A DNA stretch of 64,000 bases from Byssochlamys sp. IMV 00236 (Eukaryota > Ascomycota > Eurotiomycetes > Eurotiales > Thermoascaceae): contig MSJH02000640.1 of assembly GCA_001931875.2 (NCBI GenBank), positions 26,563-90,562 of the forward strand, read 5' to 3'. Positions 12,212 through 22,968 of this stretch are shown piece by piece. The notes below the pieces were generated by a model. The model worked only from the letters and a program-made list of their open reading frames with translations. It did not search any database and was not told the DNA's origin. The position numbers and the translations under genes were made by a program. The first letter of the stretch is position 1. The number at the start of each line of letters is the position of its first letter.

Positions 12212-13144
12212 CTATGATGTCCGCTGCCCCGTCTGATACGCCACTCCAGCTCTTCGGAACAAATCCCCGAGTACATCCCCCGTCGGTGCTGGCTGCATCG
12301 GCACCTGCATTTGTTGCGGCCAGAACTGTCCCTGCGGCGGTTCTGCATGTCCTGGACTATGCATCCTAACAGTCCAGCCGTCATCCTGAGCTCTCTGCTG
12401 GCCAAAGAGATCCTTGAGTGACACCTGTCGGTCCATAGGGACGCTCGAATATACGCCCTCTTGCTCAGCAACGGCATGAATATCGTTTTGCCGCTCGATC
12501 TCGAGTCGCTCGTGTGCGAGCTTCAAACTCTGCCCCGCGTGGACAGCACATTCTTTAATGACCTGAGCGTTCAATGTCCGCGTCTCCGCGGTCGAGTTGG
12601 GCGGCGGTTCAGAGTAGATCCAGAGACCGTAGATACGGGATTCATTCCCGCCGCCACCATTCTCATCTGTCTCGTCGGTTTTCAAAATGACGTATTCGTC
12701 TGTGATTTCGACGTTCTCGCCGTCTGTGAGGTCGACGTCGAAATTGTTCAGTCCTCGTCGGTTCAGCACGAAGACGCTGTAGCGTTCCTCGCCGATATCG
12801 CCCTGAGTCAACTGGCAGACGAACATGCTGCCTTCGATTCCGCTCTTCTCCCACTGTCGTGTGGACGGGCTGAAGATGTAGACGACCGCGTAGGGCGCGA
12901 GGGAAAGAATCGAGCTGATGGCGGGGTCGTGCCGGCGGAGGACAGACAGGTTGAGCTCCTCATTGGAGCGCGTGGGAGGCAGCGACATGGGCTGCACTTG
13001 TTGTTGCTGGTTATCGGAGCAGTAATAGGCGTTGTCAGATTCATAGTCAGAAGCCTGGATGGTGGCAGACTGCTGGAGGGGGTGGTGGTGGCTGTGGTTA
13101 TTGTGCTGATTGGGACGACGTTCGCGGGCTTTACGCGGAGTCAT
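12212..13144 (-). CDS. dcp1: mRNA decapping complex subunit Dcp1
   Basis: A single exon of 310 residues. The N-terminus is His/Gln-rich and disordered. An EVH1/PH-like fold follows from about residue 60: NLSVLRRHDPAISSILSLAP, YVVYIF-type strand, then TRQWEKSGIEGSMFV, which carries the aromatic Trp of the Dcp1 family, and RYSVFVLNRRGLNNF. After a Gly/Asn loop comes IYGLWIYSE and a helix. The C-terminus has VSLKDLFGQQ and GDVLGDLFRRA, short helical motifs of the kind used to contact partner proteins. Dcp1 activates the Dcp2 decapping enzyme in cytoplasmic P-bodies. On the coding strand a (CT)n tract lies about 10 nt before the ATG, so it is in the 5' UTR. The long open frame on the opposite strand (12461-13186) is a shadow. 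Confidence 0.9.
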   Translation of the reverse strand: MTPRKARERRPNQHNNHSHHHPLQQSATIQASDYESDNAYYCSDNQQQQVQPMSLPPTRSNEELNLSVLRRHDPAISSILSLAPYAVVYIFSPSTRQWEKSGIEGSMFVCQLTQGDIGEERYSVFVLNRRGLNNFDVDLTDGENVEITDEYVILKTDETDENGGGGNESRIYGLWIYSEPPPNSTAETRTLNAQVIKECAVHAGQSLKLAHERLEIERQNDIHAVAEQEGVYSSVPMDRQVSLKDLFGQQRAQDDGWTVRMHSPGHAEPPQGQFWPQQMQVPMQPAPTGDVLGDLFRRAGVAYQTGQRTS

Positions 13145-13856
13145 TGTGAAGGGCAGAGAGAGAGAGAGAGAGAGAGAGACCTGTAGAGTCGGATCTCAGA
13201 TAGAGAAGCGATTGCAGTTCACTCTGTGACGGTTGTGGTTCGCTTTCCTGGCTGTGTGTGCAGCTAGTTGGTTGAGTTGAGTTGGCAAGTAATGATAAGT
13301 TCACCTACCCGTAAGCTGTGAAGCTGTTGAAGCTCCGAGGATCGACGCCCCCAAGAGCGCCGGCTAAGCCAAAGCCGGTCTCGAAGGGCCTCGCGCTCAC
13401 CCACGGCTTGATGAAGTCCTAACGTCGTCCGTTTGCCTTCAGCCACCCGCCATCTCTGACTTTGTCGCGTTGCTTAGATAGACGGTCGTCCCCGTGGATT
13501 TTGTGCTCCTGTTTCTGGCGCCTCCCGTTCCAACCTTCGTGCATTCCTCCCTCCGCCCACGCGATCTATACCAAACCGTCGTTGTCTGGCCTCGTGATGG
13601 AAGTACTTGTGCTTCCTGCTTGAGGCTGTCCAGACCGCCCGTTCAGAGTTCGAACGTGCCCCGTGATGGCGTGAATCTGCTTCAAACTACGCTCCTCTCT
13701 TTGCTGAACTGGTCGTTCCTGAGAGGTCTGGACACTCTCCCGTCATTACCCGCGGGGAACTCTTAACGATATACAACGGAGGGAATTGAAGCGATGCACA
13801 GCGGCAGTATATGTTGCTGATCCATTAACAACCTACTGAAACAGCTCATCTGAAAG
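13145..13856. promoter_or_regulatory. Shared upstream region of dcp1 and the OCRL-like gene
   Basis: These 712 bp separate two divergent start codons, so both 5' UTRs and promoters fit here. The dcp1 side holds the GA dinucleotide tract. No TATA box is obvious. The assignment as a bidirectional promoter is from geometry only. Confidence 0.5.
13155..13179. repeat. (AG)n microsatellite, 12 units
   Basis: An uninterrupted AG dinucleotide run. On the dcp1 coding strand it is a CT tract inside the 5' leader, about 10 nt before the ATG. CT-rich leaders are common in filamentous fungi near transcription starts. Length polymorphism between strains is likely. Confidence 0.9.
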
Positions 13857-16800
13857 ATGGCAGGTAGCGAAGAACACTCTGCGACGCCATCTCCTCAAGC
13901 TCGCGATGCCCCCGGACACTATCCCTCTGATAGTGACGAAAGTCACCAGCACGGCATTGTTGCCTCGGACCCGCGGTCTCTTTCTCAGGCAGTGAAGTCA
14001 AGAAGAGCGGAGTATACGCGCCAGCGGTCCATTCGCATCAAGATCGGAACTTGGAATGTGGCTGCTATTGCGGGAACAGAGAAGGATGTTGGGGAGTGGT
14101 TCGTACATGGCAAAGGAGTCTGCGAAAGGCTATCTACCGCAAAGCTTGCAAAAGAGCAAGGGCAACAAAGTCACGAAAGGTCACAGTCCGAGGAAAGTGG
14201 TCACTCAAGTGGTGGCAGTGATGATGGAAAAGACGACTCCTCCGTCAGGCCGGAAGACGTAGGTATTTACGCTCTTGGTCTGCAGGAGATTGTGGATGTC
14301 TCGTCGCCCTCGGAAGCATTGAGACCCTTTGTTGACCCCGGGCCATCTACTCGATGGAAAGAGGCCATGAAGAAGGCCCTGCCTGCGGGCTACGAACTGG
14401 TTGCGGAGCAGCAATTGGTCGGCCTCTTGATACTCATATACGCTTCTCCAGCTGTTGTAGGGAGTATATCATCGGTTAGCACCACGAGTGTGGGGACCGG
14501 TCTAATGGGCTACATGGGGAACAAGGGCGCTGTTGCTGCCCGTATTGTGCTCGGCGAGACGGCTCGTTTGGTGTTCGTCAATTGCCATCTGGCTGCAGGT
14601 TCGGATAAAGCAAGTCTAGAACGCCGCAATTGGGATGCTAGCCAGATTGTGGCACGCGCCAAGTTTGCCCCGTTGGATCCTGAAGATGACATCTTGGGAG
14701 AGCCAAGCGATAGCATTGGCAAGGAAGATTTTGCGTTCTGGTTTGGAGATCTCAATTATCGTCTGGATGATATACCGGGGGAGGATGTCCGGCGGCTCTT
14801 GTCGCTGCATACACCAAACACATATGATGCGACGCACGAGTCAGAGCGCAAATCCATCGGGGATAGCGACACTGACACTGATCCCCAATCTCCGCATGTC
14901 GTTGGGGAAGAAGATGATGATTCATCTGCGGGTTCAACTCGTCTTGTAGTCGATTCTGCACCGGTAGCGCTGGTTGACAAAGACATCGAACCAAATTCCA
15001 ACCCAGAAAATCTTCGCATGACCCTGTCGTCTCTACTACCTCACGATCAACTCATTGCACAACAATCTCAAGAGAAAGCATTCCACGAAGGCTGGAAGGA
15101 AGGTGAGATCAATTTCCTTCCAACCTACAAATACGATATTGGTAGCGTTGCAATGTTCGATTCGAGCGAGAAGCAGAGAGGCCCGAGTTGGTGCGATCGG
15201 ATCCTCTATCGAACATGGCATGACAAACGCAGGTATGAGCGACGAGTCCAGGAGGCCAAGGATGCGAAGAAGAAGGACGACGAGATGAAGGCGCGCGGCC
15301 TGGACAAGGCAGTAGAAGATGATAACGTCCTGTTCGAATACGACCCTGATGTCGACGGCGTGAATGAATTTGAAGAATACGACGAAACTGAAGACGCTGC
15401 TGGCGATCCAACTCCGTCGGAAAGCCGCGTGGCTTACGACGATCCGGTCAGACTCGACCATTATCTCTCACATCAGGGTATCCTCTCCTCGGACCACAAA
15501 CCACTGGATGCTCTCTTCACCCTGACTTATAATTCTGTCATCCCGGAACTTAAGACTATGGTGTACCAAGAGGTTGCTCGAGAGCTGGACAAGGCTGAGA
15601 ATGAAGCGCGCCCTTCTGTGACTGTCGTGGTAGACCATCAAACTGATCTCCAGGATGGAGAGGGAGATGACACTGCGACGAAGGATCCCAACGCTGTTGA
15701 GTTTGGCGATGTCCCTTATGGTGTCCACGTTACGCGAAGTCTCACCGTTGCCAATACCAGCAGTGTCCCTGCCACCTTCACTTTTGCTGAGAGAGCCGGT
15801 GGTAGCAAGGAGACCACTGGTATAGCCCCTCATTGGGTGGAGATTCGTGTCCATTGGCCTTCCCACGAGAAGAAACACGATAGTAAGAAGAATCAGAGTC
15901 CGGACGAATATACACTGTCTCCAGGTGATACTGCAAACATTGATCTCATAGCCATCGTCAAGGATATTACACAGGTCCGATTGCTCAATTCCGGCCATCA
16001 TAAGTTAGAGGACGTCTTAGTCCTCAGGGTAATCTCGGGCAGGGACCATTTTATTCCAGTTAATGCCCGGTGGCTGCCGACGTGTTTTGGGCGTTCATTA
16101 GAAGAACTTATATACATGCCAGAAGGCGGGGCCCGTAGCCTCATACACACCCCTCCCGATCAGTTGAAATTTGAGGGGAAAGCTCGCTTATCGGCGCCTC
16201 GAGAGATCTTCCGGCTTACTGAGGCCATATCTGATCTGACAGTACGTGCTGTTGCTGAATGGAGCATGATGAAAGGGCCCGCCGAAGGGGAGTCGCCTCC
16301 GCCTTGGACTTTCGGGCCTAATGGTGTATCTGCCTGGCCCTTTGAGCCTGAGACATGGACTATGAGGGATGAGACCCAGCGAGAACCGTTTCTTGCTGCG
16401 GTTCGCGAAGCTCTGGACACGAATGGGTCTCTGAACGACGTATTCCCGCCCGAAGTGCTATCTCTGCATCGCCTGGAGATCTTGTCCGAAACTCTCGTTG
16501 CTTTCATCCGCTCCCTAGATGGGCGGATTATCACGAAAGATCTTTTCACAGACATGTCTCAGCGAATGTTGTCACGGGAGAAGGCCCAGATGCCACTTCA
16601 ATCCACGGAAGAAGCACAAGCATGGGTCTTGGAAGGTCTCTCCTCTTCCCCCGTCCACAGTGTATCATTTACTTTCATCACCTTTATGCTTCTCCGAATC
16701 GCAAACGAGATTGTGCCAGTCTCAGCTATTCCGACGCGTCCTCCTGCAGCTGCAACGAAGTCTCCAATGACGTCCGAGATCTCGGATCCGGGGTTCGCAG

Positions 16801-17129
16801 CTGATCTGCCATCAGCGTCAGTCCCTCCGCTTACTTCGCCGACTACAACAGCGTCTTTTATGTCGGCCGCCAGTTTGAGGCAGCGAGCCCGGACCCTGAC
16901 GACGTCTACATCGTCCGAAGACCAAGGCAGGACGGATCTTCAGCGACGGCAGGCAGTGGAAAAGGCCTTCGCATCATTGTTTGCTGACATCATAATCGCT
17001 CCTGATGTGCATGTTCCACACAAGGAAAAGGAGAGACGAGCATTGGAAGAGCGAAAAAGGAACATCATAGAGCCGTTCTTGAAAGCAGTAGCAGTGGATG
17101 ATTGCGGACCATCCGGTGGTGCAACTTAG
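13857..17129 (+). CDS. OCRL/INPP5B-like inositol polyphosphate 5-phosphatase
   Basis: A single exon of 1090 residues. The catalytic domain spans about residues 60-560 with all signature blocks: GTWNVA (64-69), GLQEIVD (141-147), GYMGNKGAV (218-226), NCHLAAG (242-248), FWFGDLNYRLDD (294-305), FLPTYKYD (420-427), PSWCDRILYRT (443-453) and SSDHKPLDALF (543-553). A long acidic insert lies between WFGDLN and FLPTYK, and another between WCDRI and SSDHKP. Residues about 610-770 resemble an ASH beta-domain and about 800-1090 a RhoGAP-like fold without an obvious arginine finger, as in OCRL. The predicted reaction is removal of the 5-phosphate from PI(4,5)P2 or related lipids at endocytic or Golgi membranes. 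A basic C-terminus follows a Ser/Thr-rich linker. Confidence 0.92.
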   Translation: MAGSEEHSATPSPQARDAPGHYPSDSDESHQHGIVASDPRSLSQAVKSRRAEYTRQRSIRIKIGTWNVAAIAGTEKDVGEWFVHGKGVCERLSTAKLAKEQGQQSHERSQSEESGHSSGGSDDGKDDSSVRPEDVGIYALGLQEIVDVSSPSEALRPFVDPGPSTRWKEAMKKALPAGYELVAEQQLVGLLILIYASPAVVGSISSVSTTSVGTGLMGYMGNKGAVAARIVLGETARLVFVNCHLAAGSDKASLERRNWDASQIVARAKFAPLDPEDDILGEPSDSIGKEDFAFWFGDLNYRLDDIPGEDVRRLLSLHTPNTYDATHESERKSIGDSDTDTDPQSPHVVGEEDDDSSAGSTRLVVDSAPVALVDKDIEPNSNPENLRMTLSSLLPHDQLIAQQSQEKAFHEGWKEGEINFLPTYKYDIGSVAMFDSSEKQRGPSWCDRILYRTWHDKRRYERRVQEAKDAKKKDDEMKARGLDKAVEDDNVLFEYDPDVDGVNEFEEYDETEDAAGDPTPSESRVAYDDPVRLDHYLSHQGILSSDHKPLDALFTLTYNSVIPELKTMVYQEVARELDKAENEARPSVTVVVDHQTDLQDGEGDDTATKDPNAVEFGDVPYGVHVTRSLTVANTSSVPATFTFAERAGGSKETTGIAPHWVEIRVHWPSHEKKHDSKKNQSPDEYTLSPGDTANIDLIAIVKDITQVRLLNSGHHKLEDVLVLRVISGRDHFIPVNARWLPTCFGRSLEELIYMPEGGARSLIHTPPDQLKFEGKARLSAPREIFRLTEAISDLTVRAVAEWSMMKGPAEGESPPPWTFGPNGVSAWPFEPETWTMRDETQREPFLAAVREALDTNGSLNDVFPPEVLSLHRLEILSETLVAFIRSLDGRIITKDLFTDMSQRMLSREKAQMPLQSTEEAQAWVLEGLSSSPVHSVSFTFITFMLLRIANEIVPVSAIPTRPPAAATKSPMTSEISDPGFAADLPSASVPPLTSPTTTASFMSAASLRQRARTLTTSTSSEDQGRTDLQRRQAVEKAFASLFADIIIAPDVHVPHKEKERRALEERKRNIIEPFLKAVAVDDCGPSGGAT

Positions 17130-18131
17130 GGGCGTCGTTGCTGGCAATGACCGGTCATCAACTTACTCCTCTCTTTTTTCCCCCTTTCTATCGAGAACAG
17201 CGGATACTACCAACTTTCCCATATACCCGTCCTTTGTCCACGATTAGAGCTGTCATTGTACAGTCATACTCCGCCCTATATACTATGTATACATCTCAGC
17301 AGCTTATCTGCTTGGGGAAAGCCATTCCTGAATCAAATTACAGGCAATGACTTCCTTGCATTCTAACCGTCTATTACGCCTTAATAAACTAGGTCGTGAC
17401 GGTCCTGCGAATTGAAATTGTTAATTGTTCATTTCTCCAAACCCTCCATTCATATCCAGATGCAGGTGGGTTCAAGTAATGCCCCTTTGTAGATTAGCAC
17501 CAGATTCAAATGGCCTTGAATAAATAAATCATCTATATCTGCGATTCTTGTATATTTCCACTTTTTTCCAATCAGAAATAACAACTCAAGTACATACATA
17601 GTCAGATTAGAACATCTTAGTTAACAGCCCCGCAATGGTCTTCTCTCGCAGCCTGCTATTGCCGGTGATGGTACAACTCAGCCGGAGGAGGATTTTGATT
17701 TGAAGTTACTAATTCCTGATCATTTGGTTCGTAACTGAGAATGGGGAGGGTGGGAAAGTTTGTCTAGTAGCTTTGCGAAATTGAAGTGGACGAGTATTCA
17801 GTATGTGAAATGCATCTAGGCCCTGGATATATGTACACATGAGATAATATGAATATCGCTATATCCTAAACAAATCCAGCGACCCATGACCCAACACAGC
17901 ATGGTTCGAATCACAACCGAGAAGCTCCGACCATGTACAAGATACAATCTGACGAATGATATATATAAAGGGTTATAGTGGAGCGATACGTAGCAGTGAA
18001 ATAACGTAAAAGGACGAGCGAATGAAGCTATTACAATGAAATGTTCTGACCTATAGGGATACTTGGGAGTGCTATTTCCAAGAAAAGGTAGAAAGGACCA
18101 AAGGTGATGAATGGATATTGGAAGTGTATCT
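17130..18131. other. Convergent 3' intergenic region
   Basis: About 1 kb lies between two genes whose stops face each other. It is AT-rich with only short open frames and should contain both 3' UTRs and polyadenylation signals. Nothing else is recognised. Confidence 0.55.
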
Positions 18132-19660
18132 CTATATCGCCTTCTTGGGACCTCTGCCGCCTGGCAGCTGCGTTAAGGGCACCGATTTCTGCTGTAACTT
18201 AGAAGATGGTACCCCTCTCTGGCCCTGGGAGTACCTTGGTTTGCCAGTCTTCACTCGCTGCCGATTCAGACCTAGAATTGACTTCACATGAGACAATCCC
18301 CACGTTGCGATGTGGCCGGGCATGCTGGCTAAAGTCCATATGGCTTGGACTGGCAGCACAACAATGGCGCAGATCCAGTCTAGCAGGATAAGAGCATAAC
18401 GCTGATGACTCCCAGCCGTAGAGCGCTGCGCTGCGGCTGCCAGAGCGATGGCATCCTGCACCCGAGTCTCGAGTCTCTGTATCTCGGACTCTGTCTGGAA
18501 GGCTGTCAGGGTTGTGCGCTTCTCATAGCGCCTCATTGCACGATTCAAAGCATCTAATTCGGGTTGAAGCTCTTTGCGGACATCAGACGTCAATTGCGTG
18601 ACGACCTGTTGCGGCGTCTCCGAGGCAGAAGCAGACTCAGGAGCTTTGCCAGAATCGGGCAGCCGCTCGGCCGCATTGTTTGCGACATACGCTTCTAATT
18701 CTTCCAGTCTCTTTGCCATGTCAATGACTTTGTTCGCGTCGACCTTGTCATCTTCAAACGGGGAAGATGCGACAGTGCGTTGAAGGTAGAGAGTCCGGGC
18801 CTGAACCATCTTGAGAAGATGGGAGACCGGCCGAATCTCAGATGCCAGCAAGAATATTGTCAGATTGTAATTGGACACGAGTCCCTCAGATGGCCGTGAT
18901 AGCTTCGATCGGATAGCGTGCAAGAGCCAGGTTCCTACCACAGGGAAGATGAAGCAGGATGCCAGAGCTGCCAGTTCGTGAATGCGGAGCTCCTTATTTG
19001 CGGTGTCAACTGCAGCTGACTGTTGTAGTCTCGGATCAGATTTTGGCGAAGAGTGGACTCGGTCCCCAGGCTTCGAAGATGACGCTTCATCGGCTTCGTC
19101 GATGCTGGTAGGCTCCTCCATCAACTCCTGCGCCCCAAAATCCACGGATGTTCGTTGTCTAATCGCTTGCGCCGACCTGTACCAGTCCCTAAATATCAGA
19201 ATCAGTCGCCTGTCCTTTCTAAGCGATCAATGCCCGTTTCTTACCATGGCAGTCTGACGGACCAATTCAGAAATATAGCTGCCAACCCGAGCAATGTCAC
19301 ATCTGTAATAACAGCGCTGCCATTTTTGAAGAAAATGCCTCCAATTGCAGGCAGCAGCGCCAGCGCAAGAGGTGCGGAGTGCCAATGCGACTCTTCTTCC
19401 CGCACATCTACTATTTGATCTTTGCTTGCTCGTGGGAAAAGCAGGCCATCGGTGGATGATCGGAGGGAGTGTCGCGCCTCGGACACCGAGTCCGACAGGA
19501 CTGAATTGCGCCGGACTCTCTGCATATTTGATGAAAACTCCGTCGACATCCCTGCACGCGAAGAGCCCCGACGAAGGTAGGGAGCATTGGAAGAGTTCAC
19601 GTGGGCGCCACTGTTGAAGGAGGCGTGCTGGGAAGCTGGAAGCTCGGAGTGATCAGGCAT
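18132..19660 (-). CDS. Conserved-looking multi-span membrane protein with coiled coils, function unknown
   Basis: Two exons, complement(join(18132..19188,19245..19660)), encode 490 residues; a 56-bp intron splits a Trp codon. The N-terminal 90 residues are Ser/Arg-rich and disordered. Hydrophobic segments lie at about 94-111 and 116-135, then at 210-231 (ELAALASCFIFPVVGTWLL) and 403-437 (a hairpin-like stretch). Between the third and last segments are two charged helical regions, KVIDMAKRLEELEAYV and a longer one beginning LQPELDALNRAMRRYEKR, that look like coiled coils. The C-terminus is basic. I do not recognise the family. The shape (paired membrane anchors with coiled coils) suits an ER or nuclear-envelope structural protein, but that is inference. 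Confidence 0.8.
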
Positions 19661-20679
19661 GACGTGGAGCAGCCGCTATGCGAATGTACAGTATACCATC
19701 AGAGAAAGCGCTCTTGGATCGACAATAGCATAGGGGGATGAGTTTGAACTAACCACTTGGAAGACACATTGTATTCCTCGAGCAGAGAAGCACCAAAAAT
19801 GGCTGTTAGGACATGGATCAGGAACGGCAGGGGTGAAAGGAAGGACGGCAAGTTTGCGAAGATGCGAGTTATGTTATGTTATTATTATGGTTGCAGTGGA
19901 TGACGGCATGCGCGAATCAACCCCGGATTCCGCTCCTGTTAGTTAATCCTGTTTCCCCGCCGGTTCTTAACCATGTAACTACATATTCTTTTCTAACTTC
20001 CTTGAACTATTGCTGATGCTTGGATCAAGCGATGGTCTCTACTCAGGCATGTTGTGTTACCTGAACGGGAAACCTAGTAGGTCGGGCTATTGTGAATTCC
20101 CTAAATCTTGATTCTGGGCAGTCAAAGGATACCCTCCATCTGTGATGCCATTCCTCAATAAGTTCAAATTTTATAGTCAGTCGAACTGCTTATTGAGTAC
20201 CGAAATAGGCATGGTGTCCTCAACGCCAAAAGCGCTCTCAAAAGGACTTCCTTCACTGTCTCTTATTCTAAACTTATTGAGGCTTGCTAATTGGATAAGC
20301 TGTTATTGGTATGGATATTTCTATAGATATCATGATACGTACACTGCACACTGCGAGTCCTTACTCCTACTTCGTCTTCAGTCTCGATCCCATGGGTATA
20401 GAGCTCAGCCTTAGATCTCTATCCTCTGGCTATCAATCTCAACATCCTCATACAGCCGTGCAGTCATTTCCCTTCATGTTTACTACGTCATTCCTGAATT
20501 GAATCTTTGTGTACTCCGGACTTTCAGTCAGGGATAGCTATCCCAAATTGGAGCAAGTTCAAGACTATCCTCAAAAGGCAAACCTGCAAGCTTCATACAA
20601 TAGGAAGTCCTCGACCAGATTGGACGTGCTTCGGATTCAAGCAACTATCTGGGAAACCACAGAGGGATAATATTTCGTC
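19661..20679. promoter_or_regulatory. Divergent upstream region of the membrane protein and the STE3 gene
   Basis: About 1 kb separates the two divergent starts. It must contain the pheromone-receptor promoter. I could not identify a specific factor site with confidence. Short open frames on the + strand (20142-20414, 20311-20502) have no motif. Confidence 0.45.
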
Positions 20680-22261
20680 ATGGCTGACAGCGAGTATGAA
20701 CGTGCTCCCGAGGCCATTATTATCCCACTCTTGTCGCTCCTGTCAATCATACTGAGCATCACTCCGTTGATGTGGCATTTGAGGAATTCCAACTTCCCTG
20801 CCGTGTGCCTTGTCGGTTGGTTTCTGGTCAACAATGTATTCAACATCGTGAACGCCTTCATCTGGCCTACAGATGATGTCGACTCCTGGTGGAGCGGTGT
20901 CGGGCTCTGCGATGTCGAAGTTAAGCTGATGGTGGCAAGCTATGTCGGTCTACCTGGAGCTTTGCTGTGTATCTTCCGCCACCTTGCAGAAGTCCTGGAT
21001 ACGGAGCGTACAGTTCTCGTCCCTTCGCGCAGTCAGCGTCGCAAGAAACTCGCCATTGAGATATCATTTTGCTTGGTTATCCCTATCCTAGCCATGATCA
21101 CGCACTTCTTTGTCCAGAAAACCCGTTACATGCTCTACACAATTTCAGGATGTGTGAATAACTTCGACGAAAGCTGGGTTACCCTGGTTCTATCTTACCT
21201 ATGGCCAACGGTGATTTGCATGATTGCGGCTTACTACTGCTGTACGAGCGTCCCATCGTTTGTTTAATATCGACTGCAAGATACTGACCACTCCCTAGGC
21301 CTCGTGATGTATCGCATCATCAAGTACAACAGAGAGTTCGGCGCGATCCTTAGCGGTTCTCGCGGAAGTAGTATGAACAAAACGAGATTCTTGCGGCTGT
21401 TCTGCATGGCATCTGTGATGCTATTGGCGATTCTTCCCACTCAGGCCTACGTCCTCTATGTGGATATTCAACTATCACTACCATGGCACGACTACTCCTT
21501 TTCAAGGCTTCATGGTCCCGGCTGGAATACGATCATCAAGGTTGCAACCCATGGTCAGAGCTTCTTCGATCGCTGGATACCCATTGGCGGAACACTCGTT
21601 CTATTCATCTTCTTCGGTTTCGGAAAAGATGCGACTTCGATGTACCGTTCGATTCTCACCAAGCTCGGAGTTAACCATTGGCTCCCTGTGAAGTCACAGT
21701 CCGATATCTACTCCGACAAAAGTATGGGCTCTTCTTCTAGTCGGATGGGTAAACTAGGTAAAATGTTTACCTGGAGTCTCCAGTCCAACACGACAAGGTC
21801 AGCTCCGAATTCTTCCCCAGCAGAACCTGTTTTCTTACTAACTCAATTGTAGAAGTTCGTCGAGAACCGACTCTGTTTCCAATGATCATCCCGCCACCTC
21901 TACTACTACCACCGATCTGGAGAAAGGACCCTGCGTCTACTCCGCGGAAAGGAACATGGCCAATAAAGCGTCCTTGTGTAGTAGACTCAGACACCTGCTG
22001 GTCAGCACTCTCTTCCGCACCGGAAGAGGTAATACCCCTGCTGCACATGCTAATAATAACAACAATCTTGAGTCTCCAAAGAATACCGTCTCTACCAGTG
22101 CTTGGGCAGGTCATAGCCCACGCGAGGCGGGTGATATTCATTCAGATGCCGCTCCGTCGCCGAACACAGAGTCGGGCATCAAGGTCAAGCACGTCATTCG
22201 CCAGGCCAAGGTGTCAATTTGCCCGTATTGTGGTGATGAGATCGTGTCTTACGAGCCATGA
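20680..22261 (+). CDS. preA: STE3-type (a-factor) pheromone receptor, GPCR
   Basis: Three exons, join(20680..21241,21299..21797,21853..22261), encode 489 residues. The N-terminus is short, followed by seven hydrophobic segments. Family-typical stretches are LSIILSITPLMWHLRNSNFPA, VKLMVASYVGLPGALLCIFRHLAEVL, and FDRWIPIGGTLVLFIFFGFGKDA just before the cytoplasmic tail. An exterior loop carries the CDVE cysteine typical of the group. The tail (about 190 residues) is Ser/Thr-rich and ends in SICPYCGDEIVSYEP. STE3-class receptors bind a lipid-modified peptide pheromone and signal through a heterotrimeric G protein at the plasma membrane. In Aspergillus the Ste3-like receptor is called PreA or GprB, and I use that symbol on family grounds only. 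Confidence 0.93.
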
Positions 22262-22968
22262 TCAGAAAGATCATCTCAGGGTCGTCAGGCAAGATAAGCC
22301 AGGATTTTCAAGGGAGTGTTTCAAATTGCTTGCTACTATGAATTTTAGACGTCAACATGAGGTGGAAGTATGCGTTGTTTCGCCGGAGGTACCATTGTGC
22401 TTCTTGTCTTGCCCCGGCAGCTATCATCCATGTCTCTCCAGCATGTGTATCGGTTGCTACAAAGAAATGTTTAAACCGAACTCTCAAGTATCACATTCCA
22501 TGTAAATGCTTTCAGATCAGATACGATGGAAGATCGGAACACGGCCCCAGCGCTAATATGTTGGCTGTAGATCTTTGTGATAGGATAATGGAAAAATAAG
22601 CATTGTGTCAACAGCTGTTACATAGTAGGCCAGAATCTCGGCCAGTTGGACTTGGTGCTCCTTCATTCTTCTTCCATGAGTCTTCTAGTCTAGCATGTGA
22701 TGCACGTTATAGCTAGGGCTGTAACACGGCAATTTACGTAGCAATGCGATATATTCAAGATCAACATAGAAATAATACATTCTCATCCACACATTACACT
22801 CATTCGTTCTGGAATCAGATAAAGGGAAAAATACAGGGAGTAGAGAATTCAATCCTACCAGAAATCCTCCGTATCAGAACCGGTAGGTCCTGGAATGGGA
22901 CAAAAAAGAAATGTATTCAATTGGGTATACATAGCAAGGACGCCCGTGCCTATAGTATTCAAGGCAAT
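22262..22968. other. Convergent intergenic region between STE3 and SSB genes
   Basis: About 700 bp lie between two facing stop codons, so both 3' UTRs belong here. Short open frames (22357-22599, 22744-23067) overlap each other or the SSB 3' exon and carry no motif. Confidence 0.5.

Noticed and set aside
12461..13186. 241-codon open frame on the + strand
   Set aside because: It is fully antisense to dcp1, with low-complexity Val/Arg/Asp composition expected from the complementary strand.
15468..16001. 177-codon minus-strand frame inside the OCRL-like gene
   Set aside because: A shadow of the phosphatase coding strand; the + strand has clear catalytic blocks.
17900..17935. GGTTCGAATC sequence resembling a tRNA B box
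   Set aside because: No matching A box or cloverleaf could be drawn around it.
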